In this document: in pieces, positions 14,292 to 22,286 of the stretch
Layout of the letters: every line of letters starts with the position of its first letter
How positions within the stretch are numbered: the first letter of the stretch is position 1
Source of the DNA: Novosphingobium sp. B1
GTDB lineage: Bacteria; Pseudomonadota; Alphaproteobacteria; Sphingomonadales; Sphingomonadaceae
Assembly (NCBI RefSeq): GCF_900176395.1
Contig: NZ_FWXL01000010.1
Coordinates: 1 to 64,000, forward strand
Length of the DNA stretch: 64,000 bases
Reading direction: 5' to 3'
Program-made: the position numbers and the translations under genes
Notes under the pieces: model-generated
What the model was told of the DNA's origin: nothing
What the model saw: only the letters and a program-made list of their open reading frames with translations
Databases searched by the model: none

Positions 14292-15442
14292 TCCGCCGAC
14301 TCCTTCTCGATCTCGGCCTTGAGAAGGAAAGCGTTGGTGGTGGCGATCTGCGTGCCGGCGGCAAGGCCGCCGGTGATCGCCACCATCCCGCCCGATCGGC
14401 TGCCGATCTGAACCGGCTGCGCGCGGAAGCCCTGGCCGGTGCGGACGAACACCACGCTGTCGCTGCCAAGCGTCTGCACCGCGTCTTGCGGCACCATCAC
14501 GCCGCTCTTTGCGGCCCCGCCACTGGCGAGGATGCGAGCCTGAACAAGCTGGCCCGGGGCAAGCGTGCTGCCGCCGGCGGTCGGCGTGACGACGACCGTC
14601 GCGGTCCGCGATTGCGGATCGACGACGCCGGTCGCCGAACGCACCCGCCCTTCTATCGTGCGACCGTCTGTGGTGGTCAGCTCTACCCTGTCGCCTTCTC
14701 GGACACGGCCAGCATCGGCAGGCGGGACGCTTGCGGTAATCTGAAGCCGGCTCGGATCGGCGACGCGGAACAGCTCGGTTTCAGCCGCGACGAACTGGCC
14801 GAGATTGGCACCGGCATTGGTAACGCGCCCCGAAACGGGGCTGACGACCGCAACCGATCGACCGTCGCCCGACACGCGAGCCGCGCCCGCGGCGGCGCTA
14901 GCCCGGCGAGCGTCGGCCTGGGCGACGGCAAGGTTGGCCTGTGCCGATTCATAGTCGGCGCGGGGTGTCACACCCTGCGCGAGCAAACCGCGCTCTCGTT
15001 CGAGCTGACGCGCGGCGAGGGTGACGCGCGCGGATGCGGCCGAGCGGTCGGCTGCGATTTGTGAAGCGTCGCGGCTCTCGACCAATGCAAGGGTCTGGCC
15101 GGCGCGAACCGGATCGCCGATGCGGACCATGATACGGCTGACCGTGCCTGGCGCGCGCGCGGTCAGCACCGCCTCGGCGTCGGGCGTCGCCTCGACCGTG
15201 GCGGAGGCAAGGATCGCGGCGTCCAGCTCGCCGGATGCCGCCGGGGCTACAGTGATTTGCGATGCTGAAAGCGCCTGTTGCGTCATCGCGACCGTGTTCG
15301 ACGGCTTTGCTGGCGCTGCGGCTTCCGTAGGGGCAGGGGCGGGGGTGGACGATTGGGTGAGGCGCGCAGCGCCGAACCCAAGCGCAGCGGCAGCGACCAG
15401 GCCAATGGCGGCGCCGGTGTAGAGACGATTTTTATCGGTCAT
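14288..15442 (-). CDS. czcB: RND periplasmic adaptor, CzcB family
   Basis: 384 residues. An N-terminal membrane/signal segment (AAIGLVAAAALGFGAARLTQ) is followed by the lipoyl-like half motif APGTVSRIMVRIGDPVRAGQ, a coiled-coil hairpin (SAASARVTLAARQLERERGL onward) and the second half VVSPVSGRVTNAGANLGQFV, then beta-barrel and membrane-proximal parts. It links CzcA to the outer-membrane CzcC and may deliver metal. There is no His-rich N-terminal extension such as in CzcB of Cupriavidus. The start overlaps czcC by 4 bases. Confidence 0.9.
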   Translation of the reverse strand: MTDKNRLYTGAAIGLVAAAALGFGAARLTQSSTPAPAPTEAAAPAKPSNTVAMTQQALSASQITVAPAASGELDAAILASATVEATPDAEAVLTARAPGTVSRIMVRIGDPVRAGQTLALVESRDASQIAADRSAASARVTLAARQLERERGLLAQGVTPRADYESAQANLAVAQADARRASAAAGAARVSGDGRSVAVVSPVSGRVTNAGANLGQFVAAETELFRVADPSRLQITASVPPADAGRVREGDRVELTTTDGRTIEGRVRSATGVVDPQSRTATVVVTPTAGGSTLAPGQLVQARILASGGAAKSGVMVPQDAVQTLGSDSVVFVRTGQGFRAQPVQIGSRSGGMVAITGGLAAGTQIATTNAFLLKAEIEKESAE

Positions 15443-16698
15443 TGCACCGCTTCTCCGGTGATGGTGAGGCCCTGCAGACGGGCCAGATTGGCGCGAGCGT
15501 CGAGGCGCGCTGCGGCGGCGTCGAGGATGACGCCACGGGCGACCCCGAGATTGTGACGCGCGGCAAGGAGTTCGATCAGCGGGCTTTTGCCCGCCTCGTA
15601 GGCCACGCGAGCGAGGCGATAGCCCTCTTGGGCGGTCGCCAACGTCCGCTGCGCGGCAGCGGCGCGAGCGTCGGCTGCCTCTACCAGTGCGAGACCAGCG
15701 CGTGTCCCCGCCTCGGCTTCGAGCCGGGCTGCTGCGGCACGCGCCTCGGCACCTTGCAGTTCGGCACGTGCCGCCGAGATGTTGCCCCGGTTGCGATCGA
15801 AGAGGGGCAGCGGGACGGATATGCCGGCAACGACGGCGGGGCCGCTCGCGACGCGAAGCTGGCGCACGCCGAGCTGCGCGGTGACGTTGGGGATGGCGAG
15901 GCGCTGTTGCACCGTCACCGCTCGCGCTGCGGCGTCCCGTTCGGCTTCTGCAACGCGCACCATCGTCGCCTGCATAGGGTCGATGGGGCCGAACGCCGGC
16001 TTGGCGTCGAGCCGATCCAAGAGTGATTCCGACAGGCCGGTGAAGGGGGTTGTAATACCGGCCAGCGCGGACAGGCGTGCCAGCGCGGCCGTCTTGAGGG
16101 CGCGCGCGTTTTCGAGGTCGGCCTGAAGCGTGTTGAGTTCTGTTTCAGCCTGCACCTGCCGGAGGCGGGCTTCCTTGCCAGCGCCGACCAAGGCGCGGGC
16201 CACCTTCAGGTCGTCGGTCGCCTCCTCAACTTCGTCCTCGGCAATAGCGATGCGCCGATCGGCGATCTCGGCGCCGGCATAGGCGCGTGCCAGCTCGGTC
16301 GCATAGACAAGGCGACCATCGCGATTGCGCGCCTGCGCCGCGACGATGCCGGCTTCACCGGCGGCGATCCGGGCTGATCGCTTGCCACCCAGCTCGATGG
16401 GCTGATCGATCTGGAACGTCGTTTGCTGCTGGTTGCGCGCGTTGCGATCGAGGTCGCCCGCGAAATTTTCGGCATAGACGTTGATCGACGGGTTAGGCCG
16501 CGCGCGAGCTTGCTCGGCAAGGCCCCGCGCGCGGGCGACGTCGGCTTCCAAGACCGTGACGCGGGGCACATCGCGCGTCTGGTTCAGAAGCTGTGCGAAA
16601 GGGGGCGCGGTCTGCGACCACGCTGCACCCGCGGGCCATAGCGCCGCGAGCGTGCCGGCCAGCGCAAGCACGCGCTGCCGGCGATAACTGCCGTTCAT
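15439..16698 (-). CDS. czcC: TolC-like outer-membrane factor, CzcC family
   Basis: 419 residues with a signal peptide (LALAGTLAALWPAGAAWSQ) and two OEP repeats rich in Ala/Arg coiled-coil helices. PNPSINVYAENFAGDLDRN and TTFQIDQPIELGGKRSARI are the CzcC/CusC family landmarks at the start of the first repeat. It forms the trimeric outer-membrane channel of the efflux complex. It is the first of the three czc genes, 53 bases after the His-rich gene; a hairpin (16729-16747) lies in that gap. Confidence 0.9.
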   Translation of the reverse strand: MNGSYRRQRVLALAGTLAALWPAGAAWSQTAPPFAQLLNQTRDVPRVTVLEADVARARGLAEQARARPNPSINVYAENFAGDLDRNARNQQQTTFQIDQPIELGGKRSARIAAGEAGIVAAQARNRDGRLVYATELARAYAGAEIADRRIAIAEDEVEEATDDLKVARALVGAGKEARLRQVQAETELNTLQADLENARALKTAALARLSALAGITTPFTGLSESLLDRLDAKPAFGPIDPMQATMVRVAEAERDAAARAVTVQQRLAIPNVTAQLGVRQLRVASGPAVVAGISVPLPLFDRNRGNISAARAELQGAEARAAAARLEAEAGTRAGLALVEAADARAAAAQRTLATAQEGYRLARVAYEAGKSPLIELLAARHNLGVARGVILDAAAARLDARANLARLQGLTITGEAVQ

Positions 16699-16728
16699 AA
16701 TCCATAATCCTCCAGGGGTAAGTCTGTC

Positions 16729-16747
16729 GGCGCGTCACGCGCCGGCG
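16729..16747 (-). promoter_or_regulatory. Hairpin between His-rich gene and czcC
   Basis: Minus-strand GCCGGCGCG and CGCGCCGAC pair around TGA. It is located in the only noticeable gap of the efflux operon, just before the czcC ribosome-binding site (GGAGG). It may partly terminate transcription or protect the downstream mRNA. Confidence 0.35.
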
Positions 16748-16751
16748 AGAC

Positions 16752-17177
16752 TCATCCGCGGGGAGGGCGCAGGAGCTTGGAAGGATCGATACCGCTCGCC
16801 AGCGATGTGGTGAGGATCGACCACGCGCGAGCGGCGACGATCGCCGGCACTTTCGCAGTCGTCGGCCCGTCGAAGGCGACCCAATGACCAGCGGCATGAG
16901 CGAGAACATGCACCGGACTGTCGCCGCCAGTCTGCTTGGCGGGAGCGTGATCGTTATGCTCGGCCGCAGCCGCATGGTCATGGTCATGGTCATGGTCGAC
17001 GGCGGCGACTTGCACGGGCACATGGTCATGGACCATCGCGCTGTGCCACGACGACGCCGCGACGAGGCCGAGCATGGCGACGAGCGCCAGCACGGCTCCG
17101 AACAGCGCGGAAGAGGAACGACGCATCGCCATCGTGCGCAGCGTAGGCGGACGTTGGGAACGGGGCAAGGAAATCAC
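16752..17177 (-). CDS. His-rich membrane-anchored or exported protein
   Basis: 141 residues if started at the GTG at 17177, whose GTGA overlaps the MFS stop; an ATG at 17132 is the alternative and gives a neater signal segment (SSALFGAVLALVAMLGLVAA). The mature part has a metal-binding stretch (VHDHVPVQVAAVDHDHDHDH, then AEHNDHAP). It lies between an exporter and czcC, so a periplasmic metal buffer or a CzcI-like regulator is plausible. No conserved family is recognised with confidence. Confidence 0.65.
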   Translation of the reverse strand: MISLPRSQRPPTLRTMAMRRSSSALFGAVLALVAMLGLVAASSWHSAMVHDHVPVQVAAVDHDHDHDHAAAAEHNDHAPAKQTGGDSPVHVLAHAAGHWVAFDGPTTAKVPAIVAARAWSILTTSLASGIDPSKLLRPPRG

Positions 17178-18499
17178 TTACCCGGCCATTTTGGATGGCG
17201 ACGGTCGATCACATAGGGATGTTCGCCGTGGCTGTGGACCGCGAGATGCGGATCATCGGCGGCGAGGTCGCTATGTTCATGCGCGATCACGTCGGGGTCG
17301 TTCGCGGGCCATATACGGACGGCGACGAGGGTGCCGATCGCAGCAAGAACGGCCATCGCACCGAACGCCGCCTCCATTCCGACGCGAGCGCCGAGCTGGC
17401 CGTCGAGCGGATAGCAGACCAGCCAGCAGACGTGGCTGAGTGCGAATTGTGCCGCGAACAATGCGGGGCGATCATCGGCGTTCGCCGACCGACGTAGCAG
17501 CCGTCCCGATGGCGTGACGCTCGCTGAATAGGCGACGCCCAGCACCAACCATCCGCCGAGCAGGACATGCCAGTAGGCCGGGCCTGGCTGCATGATGGCG
17601 GTGATCGCGGCGAGGGCCGCGAGCGCCAACGTCAGGATAGCGGCGGCGACCAGCATGACGGTCCGATCCGCAATCCGATCGAGGATACGAGGCAGGGTCA
17701 GCGCAGCGGTGATCGAGCCGCCCCCGAAGGCGGCGAGGGTCAACGCGACGTCGCGCTGGCTTAGGCCCATGCCTTTCACGATAACGACGGTGTTGACGAT
17801 CACCATTGCGCTCGCGGCGGCAGCGGTGAGGGTCAGCGCCAGCAATCCGCGCAGGCGAGGCGTCGCGAGGTATATACGCGTGCCCCGCGTCGTCTTGTCG
17901 TAGATGCCGCCCTCGGCCTCAACCGGCGCCGGTCGGGGCAGGACGGTCGATACGACCAGCAGCGCCGACGCGACAAAGCCTATCGCGGTGCCCGAGAACA
18001 GCCAGTGGTAGCTCATCACCGTCAAAAGACCGGCCGCGAGGATCGGGCTCGTCAGGCTCTCCATGTCATAGGCGAGGCGGGACAGGGACAGCGCGCGGGT
18101 ATAGTCGCGTTCCTCCGGGAGGACGTCCGGGATCGTAGCCTGAAAGGTTGGCGTGAACGCGGCCGATGCCGATTGCAGGACGAAGATCAAGATATAGACC
18201 TGCCAGACTTGGTTCACGAACGGCAGGCAAATGGCGACACCGGCGCGGATCACGTCCATTCCGACCAGCAAGGCACGGCGTGGCACGCGATTGGCGAACG
18301 CGCCGGCGATCGGCGCGACGCCGATATAGGCGACCATCTTAATCGCAAGCGCAGTCCCCAGCACCGCCCCGGCACTGCCGCCAGCTATGTCGTAAGCGAG
18401 CAAGCCGAGCGCGACCGTCGCCAGTCCCGTTCCTACAAGCGCGATGATCTGCGCGAGGAAAAGGTGCCGATACGTGCGGTTGGCGAGGACACTGAGCAT
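17174..18499 (-). CDS. MFS metal exporter with His-rich tail (NreB-like)
   Basis: 441 residues from the ATG at 18499, with about 12 membrane helices (for example FLAQIIALVGTGLATVALGL). Its ~40-residue C-terminal tail is rich in His and Asp (IAHEHSDLAADDPHLAVHSH and beyond). NreB-type MFS proteins with His-rich tails export nickel. The gene is divergent from a RcnR/InrS-like repressor, and two G/C-tract operators lie in the 86-base gap, which supports nickel or cobalt as inducer. Upstream in-frame sequence to 18619 is excluded because it would run through the operators. It is the first gene of the leftward efflux operon. Confidence 0.8.
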   Translation of the reverse strand: MLSVLANRTYRHLFLAQIIALVGTGLATVALGLLAYDIAGGSAGAVLGTALAIKMVAYIGVAPIAGAFANRVPRRALLVGMDVIRAGVAICLPFVNQVWQVYILIFVLQSASAAFTPTFQATIPDVLPEERDYTRALSLSRLAYDMESLTSPILAAGLLTVMSYHWLFSGTAIGFVASALLVVSTVLPRPAPVEAEGGIYDKTTRGTRIYLATPRLRGLLALTLTAAAASAMVIVNTVVIVKGMGLSQRDVALTLAAFGGGSITAALTLPRILDRIADRTVMLVAAAILTLALAALAAITAIMQPGPAYWHVLLGGWLVLGVAYSASVTPSGRLLRRSANADDRPALFAAQFALSHVCWLVCYPLDGQLGARVGMEAAFGAMAVLAAIGTLVAVRIWPANDPDVIAHEHSDLAADDPHLAVHSHGEHPYVIDRRHPKWPGK

Positions 18500-18508
18500 G
18501 ATCGCGCT

Positions 18509-18549
18509 ATATCCCCCCGGGGGATCGAGTCTATCCCCCCTGGGGGATA
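18509..18549. promoter_or_regulatory. Two G-tract operators for the metal sensor
   Basis: Site 1 is ATCCCCCCGGGGGAT (18511-18525). Site 2 is TATCCCCCCTGGGGGATA (18532-18549). Both are C-run/G-run dyads flanked by AT, the known operator style of the CsoR/RcnR family. They sit between the divergent MFS gene (start 18499) and the sensor gene (start 18586), ideally placed to repress both. Confidence 0.8.
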
Positions 18550-18585
18550 CTCGACAGCAGCCCCTCACGCGCACTAAATAAGGGG

Positions 18586-18855
18586 ATGGCCCATCACGCT
18601 CACACCAGCCACCCCGCAATCGTCAAACGGCTCAACCGCGTCGCTGGTCATCTGCGTAGCATCGTCGGCATGATCGAAGAGGAGCGCCCCTGCGTCGATA
18701 TTGCGCAACAGCTTCAAGCGGTCGAAAACGCCATCGCCAGCGCCAAGCGCGCGCTCATCAACGATCATATCGACCATTGCCTAGTCCATGCCGAAGAAGG
18801 TGAGGGGACCAAGGCGGCGGTGGAGCAGTTCCGCGCGATCTCAAAATACTGGTGA
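18586..18855 (+). CDS. CsoR/RcnR-family metal-sensing repressor
   Basis: 89 residues with the all-helical CsoR fold pattern (PAIVKRLNRVAGHLRSIVGM). Likely ligands are H4, C36, H61 and C65. This H-C-H-C spacing matches the W-X-Y-Z fingerprint described for the nickel sensor InrS, while RcnR has H-C-H-H and CsoR has x-C-H-C. The N-terminus MAHHAHTSHP offers further His. Metal binding should release the protein from the paired G-tract operators upstream. It controls the divergent efflux operon and probably itself. Confidence 0.85.
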   Translation: MAHHAHTSHPAIVKRLNRVAGHLRSIVGMIEEERPCVDIAQQLQAVENAIASAKRALINDHIDHCLVHAEEGEGTKAAVEQFRAISKYW

Positions 18856-18872
18856 TGCGCCGCGCGGCGAGG

Positions 18873-18892
18873 GGTGTGCCACGTGGCACACC
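18873..18892. promoter_or_regulatory. parS-like palindrome, site 2
   Basis: GGTGTGCCACGTGGCACACC, identical over 20 bases to the site at 8691-8712, between the ends of the convergent metal-sensor and Abi genes. An intergenic, non-promoter position fits a partition site better than a gene operator. The stem may also act as a shared terminator. Confidence 0.5.
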
Positions 18893-18916
18893 TCCTGAAG
18901 ACCGCTACCGGGCGCA

Positions 18917-19876
18917 TTAGGCCCAGATCGCTTCCTGATCCCAGCCTTCGAGAAACCCGCCCTGCGCGGCGCTGGCGAATGGCATTTCGGGGAAGGAAAG
19001 CCAATGTGCTTTCATCCGGCCACTCCACGATGTGCCCGGATTGATCCGCTTGGCGAGATAGGAGGCAACTGCCGCCGCGCCATAGACACGGTTCCGCTGC
19101 ACGACGTCGTTGCCGATATGGACCATGCGCGGCGCCTCGAACGCTTTGGGCACCTGGGGCTGGTTGATGATGCCGGTATTCCACAGCCGGGAATGATGCG
19201 CGCTGATGTTGCGCACGAAGGCAAGGCTCTTGATCCAGCTCACCAGCGTGTCGGGGAGCAGATTATAGCGTTTTGCGATGGCGAAACGGTCGTTGGGATG
19301 CGCCATTTCGAGCAGCCAGGATAGCGTTCCAAAATCCCATGCCTCGACAGCCATCCAGATCGGCATTGGCGGCGTGTAGGTATTGTAGAACTCCGACACC
19401 CAATCGTCTTTACAGCGGTCGACGGAATCGTCCGCCTTCGCCAACCAGCTCAGGTGCCGGGTCGTGCCTTTAAAATTAGCGTTCGCACGATTGGGATCGA
19501 GGTAGGCGACCGATCGATGGGCGAACAGGTCACGATTCCCGAGCGCATGGGCGAGATCGACGCGCAGCGCGACTTCGATCCGTTCGATGGCATCGAGGAA
19601 GAGCAAGCGGAGCTGCTTGTCGAAGAGATAGAGATCGACGGCATGGCGAAACTCGGCACCGGCTTGAAACTGGTCGGTGCGAATGGTGCGCGTGGCATCG
19701 TCGGGATCGGGGATGCGCTCTTGCAGCGGTTGCCAATAGGGCGACAGGCGACCGTAGCCGATTCGCTCAAGATGGCGGATGGCTTTGGCTTGGTCGGTGA
19801 CGCCCAAACCGCGGCCTTCAAGGAGGGCGAGCTGGTCGGCGAAGCTGAGATGGGGTTTGGCGTAGGGCGGAAGCAT
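18917..19876 (-). CDS. Abi_2 (AbiD/AbiF-like) phage-exclusion protein
   Basis: 319 residues. LSFADQLALLEGRGLGVTDQ at the start and ERIGYGRLSPYWQPL match the Abi_2 family. A C-terminal HEPN-type motif RNISAHHSRLWN (about residues 222-233) supplies the Rx4-6H residues of HEPN ribonucleases. Members cause abortive infection, probably by RNA cleavage after phage attack. The gene is leftward and alone. Its small distance from the parS-like site puts it in the backbone rather than in a transposon. Confidence 0.8.
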   Translation of the reverse strand: MLPPYAKPHLSFADQLALLEGRGLGVTDQAKAIRHLERIGYGRLSPYWQPLQERIPDPDDATRTIRTDQFQAGAEFRHAVDLYLFDKQLRLLFLDAIERIEVALRVDLAHALGNRDLFAHRSVAYLDPNRANANFKGTTRHLSWLAKADDSVDRCKDDWVSEFYNTYTPPMPIWMAVEAWDFGTLSWLLEMAHPNDRFAIAKRYNLLPDTLVSWIKSLAFVRNISAHHSRLWNTGIINQPQVPKAFEAPRMVHIGNDVVQRNRVYGAAAVASYLAKRINPGTSWSGRMKAHWLSFPEMPFASAAQGGFLEGWDQEAIWA

Positions 19877-20052
19877 CGCCCCAGATATGAAGAAGGCCGC
19901 CCCTTGATGCCATAGGCAACAGCGGGGACGGCCATGTTGTCCTCTATCTAGATGTTCGGGTCTGAGGATTCAATTAAAAATTGACGGCGGGTCGCCGCGT
20001 GACCGCTCGGGCGAGGCAAACGCGCTCCGACAAATTTTGGGGGAGGCAAATC

Positions 20053-20225
20053 TGTCTCCGCCCTATATGCTTCCTTATCCTGATTACACGGTATCGTGTT
20101 TACGGGCTCACTGTGCTTCGTGAGACATTGGTGCCTCCCTCACTAGGGACAACAATGTCTCCGAGTGGGCGACGTTTTTGTCTCCCCACCCCCTCTGGAA
20201 ATGGTGCGCGAATGTGCTATTTCCA
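20053..20225. promoter_or_regulatory. Repeats upstream of the winged-helix gene
   Basis: TGTCTCC occurs at 20053, 20156 and 20179. A perfect inverted repeat GAGACATTG (20122-20130) / CAATGTCTC (20153-20161) contains the same half-site. A second inverted repeat TGGAAAT/ATTTCCA (20196-20202, 20219-20225) abuts the start codon of the next gene. The set could be autoregulatory operators or iteron-like sites of a secondary replicon. Confidence 0.45.
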
Positions 20226-20230
20226 CCATC

Positions 20231-20719
20231 ATGAGCAAGCAACCCGGCGATACCACAAAGGAGGCAGGATCGAACGTCTTTTCGATCGCGGCGGTGGCGA
20301 AGCCGAAGAAGCGGAAGGACAAGTGGCCGGATGCCGTCCTGTCGCGTGGCTACAGCATGATCCCGTCGATCCTGTTGTGGGGCCAGGCCAAGATGGGTCT
20401 GAAGCCTGACGAGTTGAACGTGCTGCTTCAGCTCATCAGCCATTGGTGGTCGGCCGATCACGATCCGCATCCTGCCAAGGACACGATCGCCCGCCGTATG
20501 GGCAAGGACGCACGGACGGTTCAGCGGCACCTGACCGCGTTGGAGACGAAGGGTTTCATCAAACGGGTCGAGCGCTTCAAGCGGCACAAGGGCCAGGACA
20601 GCAATGGCTACGATCTGTCCGGACTGATCGCCAAGCTGGAGACGATCGCGCCGGAGTTCGAGAAGGTGACGGATCAGAACAAGCGCCGACGCGCGAAGGC
20701 TGAGACGAAAACGGCATAG
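20231..20719 (+). CDS. Winged-helix DNA-binding protein
   Basis: 162 residues. The central region LGLKPDE-like (KMGLKPDELNVLLQLISHWW) followed by AKDTIARRMGKDARTVQRHL and ALETKGFIKRVERF forms a winged helix-turn-helix as in plasmid replication accessory proteins and phage replication initiators. The N-terminus is basic and so is the C-terminus (NKRRRAKAETKTA). No Shine-Dalgarno is obvious before the ATG at 20231; the inverted repeat at 20196-20225 touches the start, suggesting self-regulation. It may be a helper replication or regulatory protein; not identified further. Confidence 0.65.
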   Translation: MSKQPGDTTKEAGSNVFSIAAVAKPKKRKDKWPDAVLSRGYSMIPSILLWGQAKMGLKPDELNVLLQLISHWWSADHDPHPAKDTIARRMGKDARTVQRHLTALETKGFIKRVERFKRHKGQDSNGYDLSGLIAKLETIAPEFEKVTDQNKRRRAKAETKTA

Positions 20720-20783
20720 GTTTCAAGGATCGCGCGCCGCGAAAGCGGCGTGTGGGGCCGGTCAGTCCAAGGCCGGTTCGGAA

Positions 20784-20855
20784 CGTAGGGATTGGCGCTT
20801 CGGGCAGAAGCATGGCCCCCTTCCAAAAGGGGTAATGACGCCGCCAATCCCTACG
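20784..20855. other. Cruciform/three-way-junction element
   Basis: CGTAGGGATTGGCG (20784-20797) and CGCCAATCCCTACG (20842-20855) are perfect 14-bp complements. Inside them lie two further hairpins, GCTTC/GAAGC and CCCC/GGGG, so the single strand would fold into a long stem with two arms. It lies between the winged-helix gene and a truncated small gene. Candidates are a terminator, a single-strand origin, a recombination site or a structured RNA. Confidence 0.5.
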
Positions 20856-20905
20856 CTCGCTGATTTAGCACAGCGGGGCGCTGACCCCAAACCCCGGGGA
20901 AGCTC

Positions 20906-21100
20906 ATGAGCTATACCGAAGAGACACGCCAATCGACCTGCCCTTCATGCGGCAAGCTCAACCATGTCATCGTGGCCTATGCCGGGGACTATCGGGCGTC
21001 ACCTCAAGCTTTGTACGCTGAACAACGATTTTCCGGACATAATGTGAACATTGGTGTCAGGCAGCGGCGCGAAGGTACTGGTAGAGGGTTTCGCGGCTGA
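20906..21100 (+). pseudogene. Small zinc-ribbon gene truncated by the mer transposon
   Basis: The native part is about 30 codons (MSYTEETRQSTCPSCGKLNH and on to AGDY), with one CPSC pair of a probable zinc ribbon and a GGGGAA ribosome site upstream. At 20995 the transposon inverted repeat begins, and the remaining residues are read from transposon DNA. No continuation was found beyond the right end of the transposon at 27601. Confidence 0.6.
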
Positions 21101-21617
21101 TGCCCATGTCGCGCGCGATGGTCGCCTTGCGTTCACCGGCGGCAACGCGGCGGTGCAGATCGGCAATCATCTCATCCGAGAGCGACCGTTTCCGCCCCCG
21201 ATAGGCGCCGCGCTGCCGAGCGATCGCAATGCCTTCGCGTTGCCGTTCGCGGATCAGGGCGCGCTCGAACTCAGCAAACGCACCCATGACCGAGAGCATC
21301 AGATTGGCCATCGGGGAGTCCTCCCCCGAGAAGGACAGGCTTTCCTTCTCAAACTCGATCCGGATACCTCGCTTGGTGAGGCCCTGGACCAGCTTGCGCA
21401 GGTCATCCAGATTGCGGGCCAACCGATCCATGCTGTGGACGACGACGGTATCGCCTTCGCGGGCGAAAGTGAGCAGAGCCTCAAGCTGGGGGCGGTTGAC
21501 GTCCTTGCCCGATGCCTTGTCGGTGAAGGTCCGATCGAGCGACTGACCTTCCAATTGGCGATCCACATTCTGATCGAACGTGCTGACCCGGACATAGCCG
21601 ATCCGTTGCCCCTTCAC
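21057..21617 (-). CDS. tnpR: Serine resolvase of the mer transposon
   Basis: 186 residues. RIGYVRVSTFDQNVDRQLEG contains the catalytic Ser of the resolvase/invertase family; DTVVVHSMDRLARNLDDLRK follows, and a C-terminal Hin-like HTH (KATIARDMGISRETLYQYL) ends the protein. It resolves cointegrates at a res site expected in the gap to merR (21618-21787). It is transcribed leftward, away from the mer genes. Confidence 0.9.
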   Translation of the reverse strand: MKGQRIGYVRVSTFDQNVDRQLEGQSLDRTFTDKASGKDVNRPQLEALLTFAREGDTVVVHSMDRLARNLDDLRKLVQGLTKRGIRIEFEKESLSFSGEDSPMANLMLSVMGAFAEFERALIRERQREGIAIARQRGAYRGRKRSLSDEMIADLHRRVAAGERKATIARDMGISRETLYQYLRAAA

Positions 21618-21787
21618 TGCGCACTCTCTCCATCAAAATGTCAGGTTGAAATCTATGATACGCAACGACATTCGTCAACAAATTCCGTTTAGTACCCTAA
21701 TCTGACAGAAACCGCGGTAGCGCCCTGACGTCCGGTTAGGCTATACTCCAAGCTGACATCACAAAATCAAATCCCTCAAAGATGGCG
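21618..21787. promoter_or_regulatory. Probable res site region of the mer transposon
   Basis: This 170-base AT-richer gap upstream of the resolvase start is where Tn3-family elements hold the res site. It contains the resolvase promoter region and no supported ORF. Individual subsites were not resolved. Confidence 0.4.
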
Positions 21788-22210
21788 TCAATTGCCTTGA
21801 TGGGGTAAAAACTGGAGTGCTTCCAGGATGGGACATTCGGCAACGTCATCTCCAGTGCATCTGGCTAACGTGGTCGCCAGCGTCACCTCTATCTTCTGCA
21901 AATCTGCAATGCGGCGGCGGACATCTTCAAGGTGGAGTTCGGTTCTCGCCATAACCTCCGCGCAGGTTTGTGCACCGGTATCGGTGAGCGACAACAATGA
22001 CCGTATCTCATCCATTGCATAGCCAAGGTCGCGCGCGCGCAGGATGAACTGCAACCTTTGCACCAGTTCCGGCGAATAGACGCGGTAGCCGTTGGAACTG
22101 CGAGGCGGCCCCGGCAGCAATCCCACCTTCTCGTAATAGCGGATGGTTTCGAGATTGCAGCCTGTTTTCCGGGCAAGCTGGGCACGCAAGATGCCGACCT
22201 GTTGCTCCAT
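21788..22210 (-). CDS. merR: Mercury-responsive regulator MerR
   Basis: 140 residues from the ATG at 22210. The N-terminal MerR HTH is seen in CNLETIRYYEKVGLLPGPPR and GYRVYSPE. The three Hg(II)-binding Cys are present at 83 (AQTCAEV), 118 (LARCTG) and 126 (AECPI). It represses and, with Hg(II), activates the divergent merTPA promoter by untwisting its 19-bp spacer. Confidence 0.95.
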   Translation of the reverse strand: MEQQVGILRAQLARKTGCNLETIRYYEKVGLLPGPPRSSNGYRVYSPELVQRLQFILRARDLGYAMDEIRSLLSLTDTGAQTCAEVMARTELHLEDVRRRIADLQKIEVTLATTLARCTGDDVAECPILEALQFLPHQGN

Positions 22211-22221
22211 GAAAATACCTC

Positions 22222-22252
22222 TTGAGTCTGTAGTGGCTACAGAGCCTACACT
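22222..22252 (+). promoter_or_regulatory. merTPA promoter and MerR operator
   Basis: TTGAGT (22222-22227) and TACACT (22247-22252) are separated by 19 bases, the long spacer typical of MerR-controlled promoters. The dyad CTGTAG-TGG-CTACAG (22228-22242) lies inside the spacer. Confidence 0.85.
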
Positions 22253-22286
22253 GCGAATCACTCAGTTGGAACAAGGGATTCAAGCC

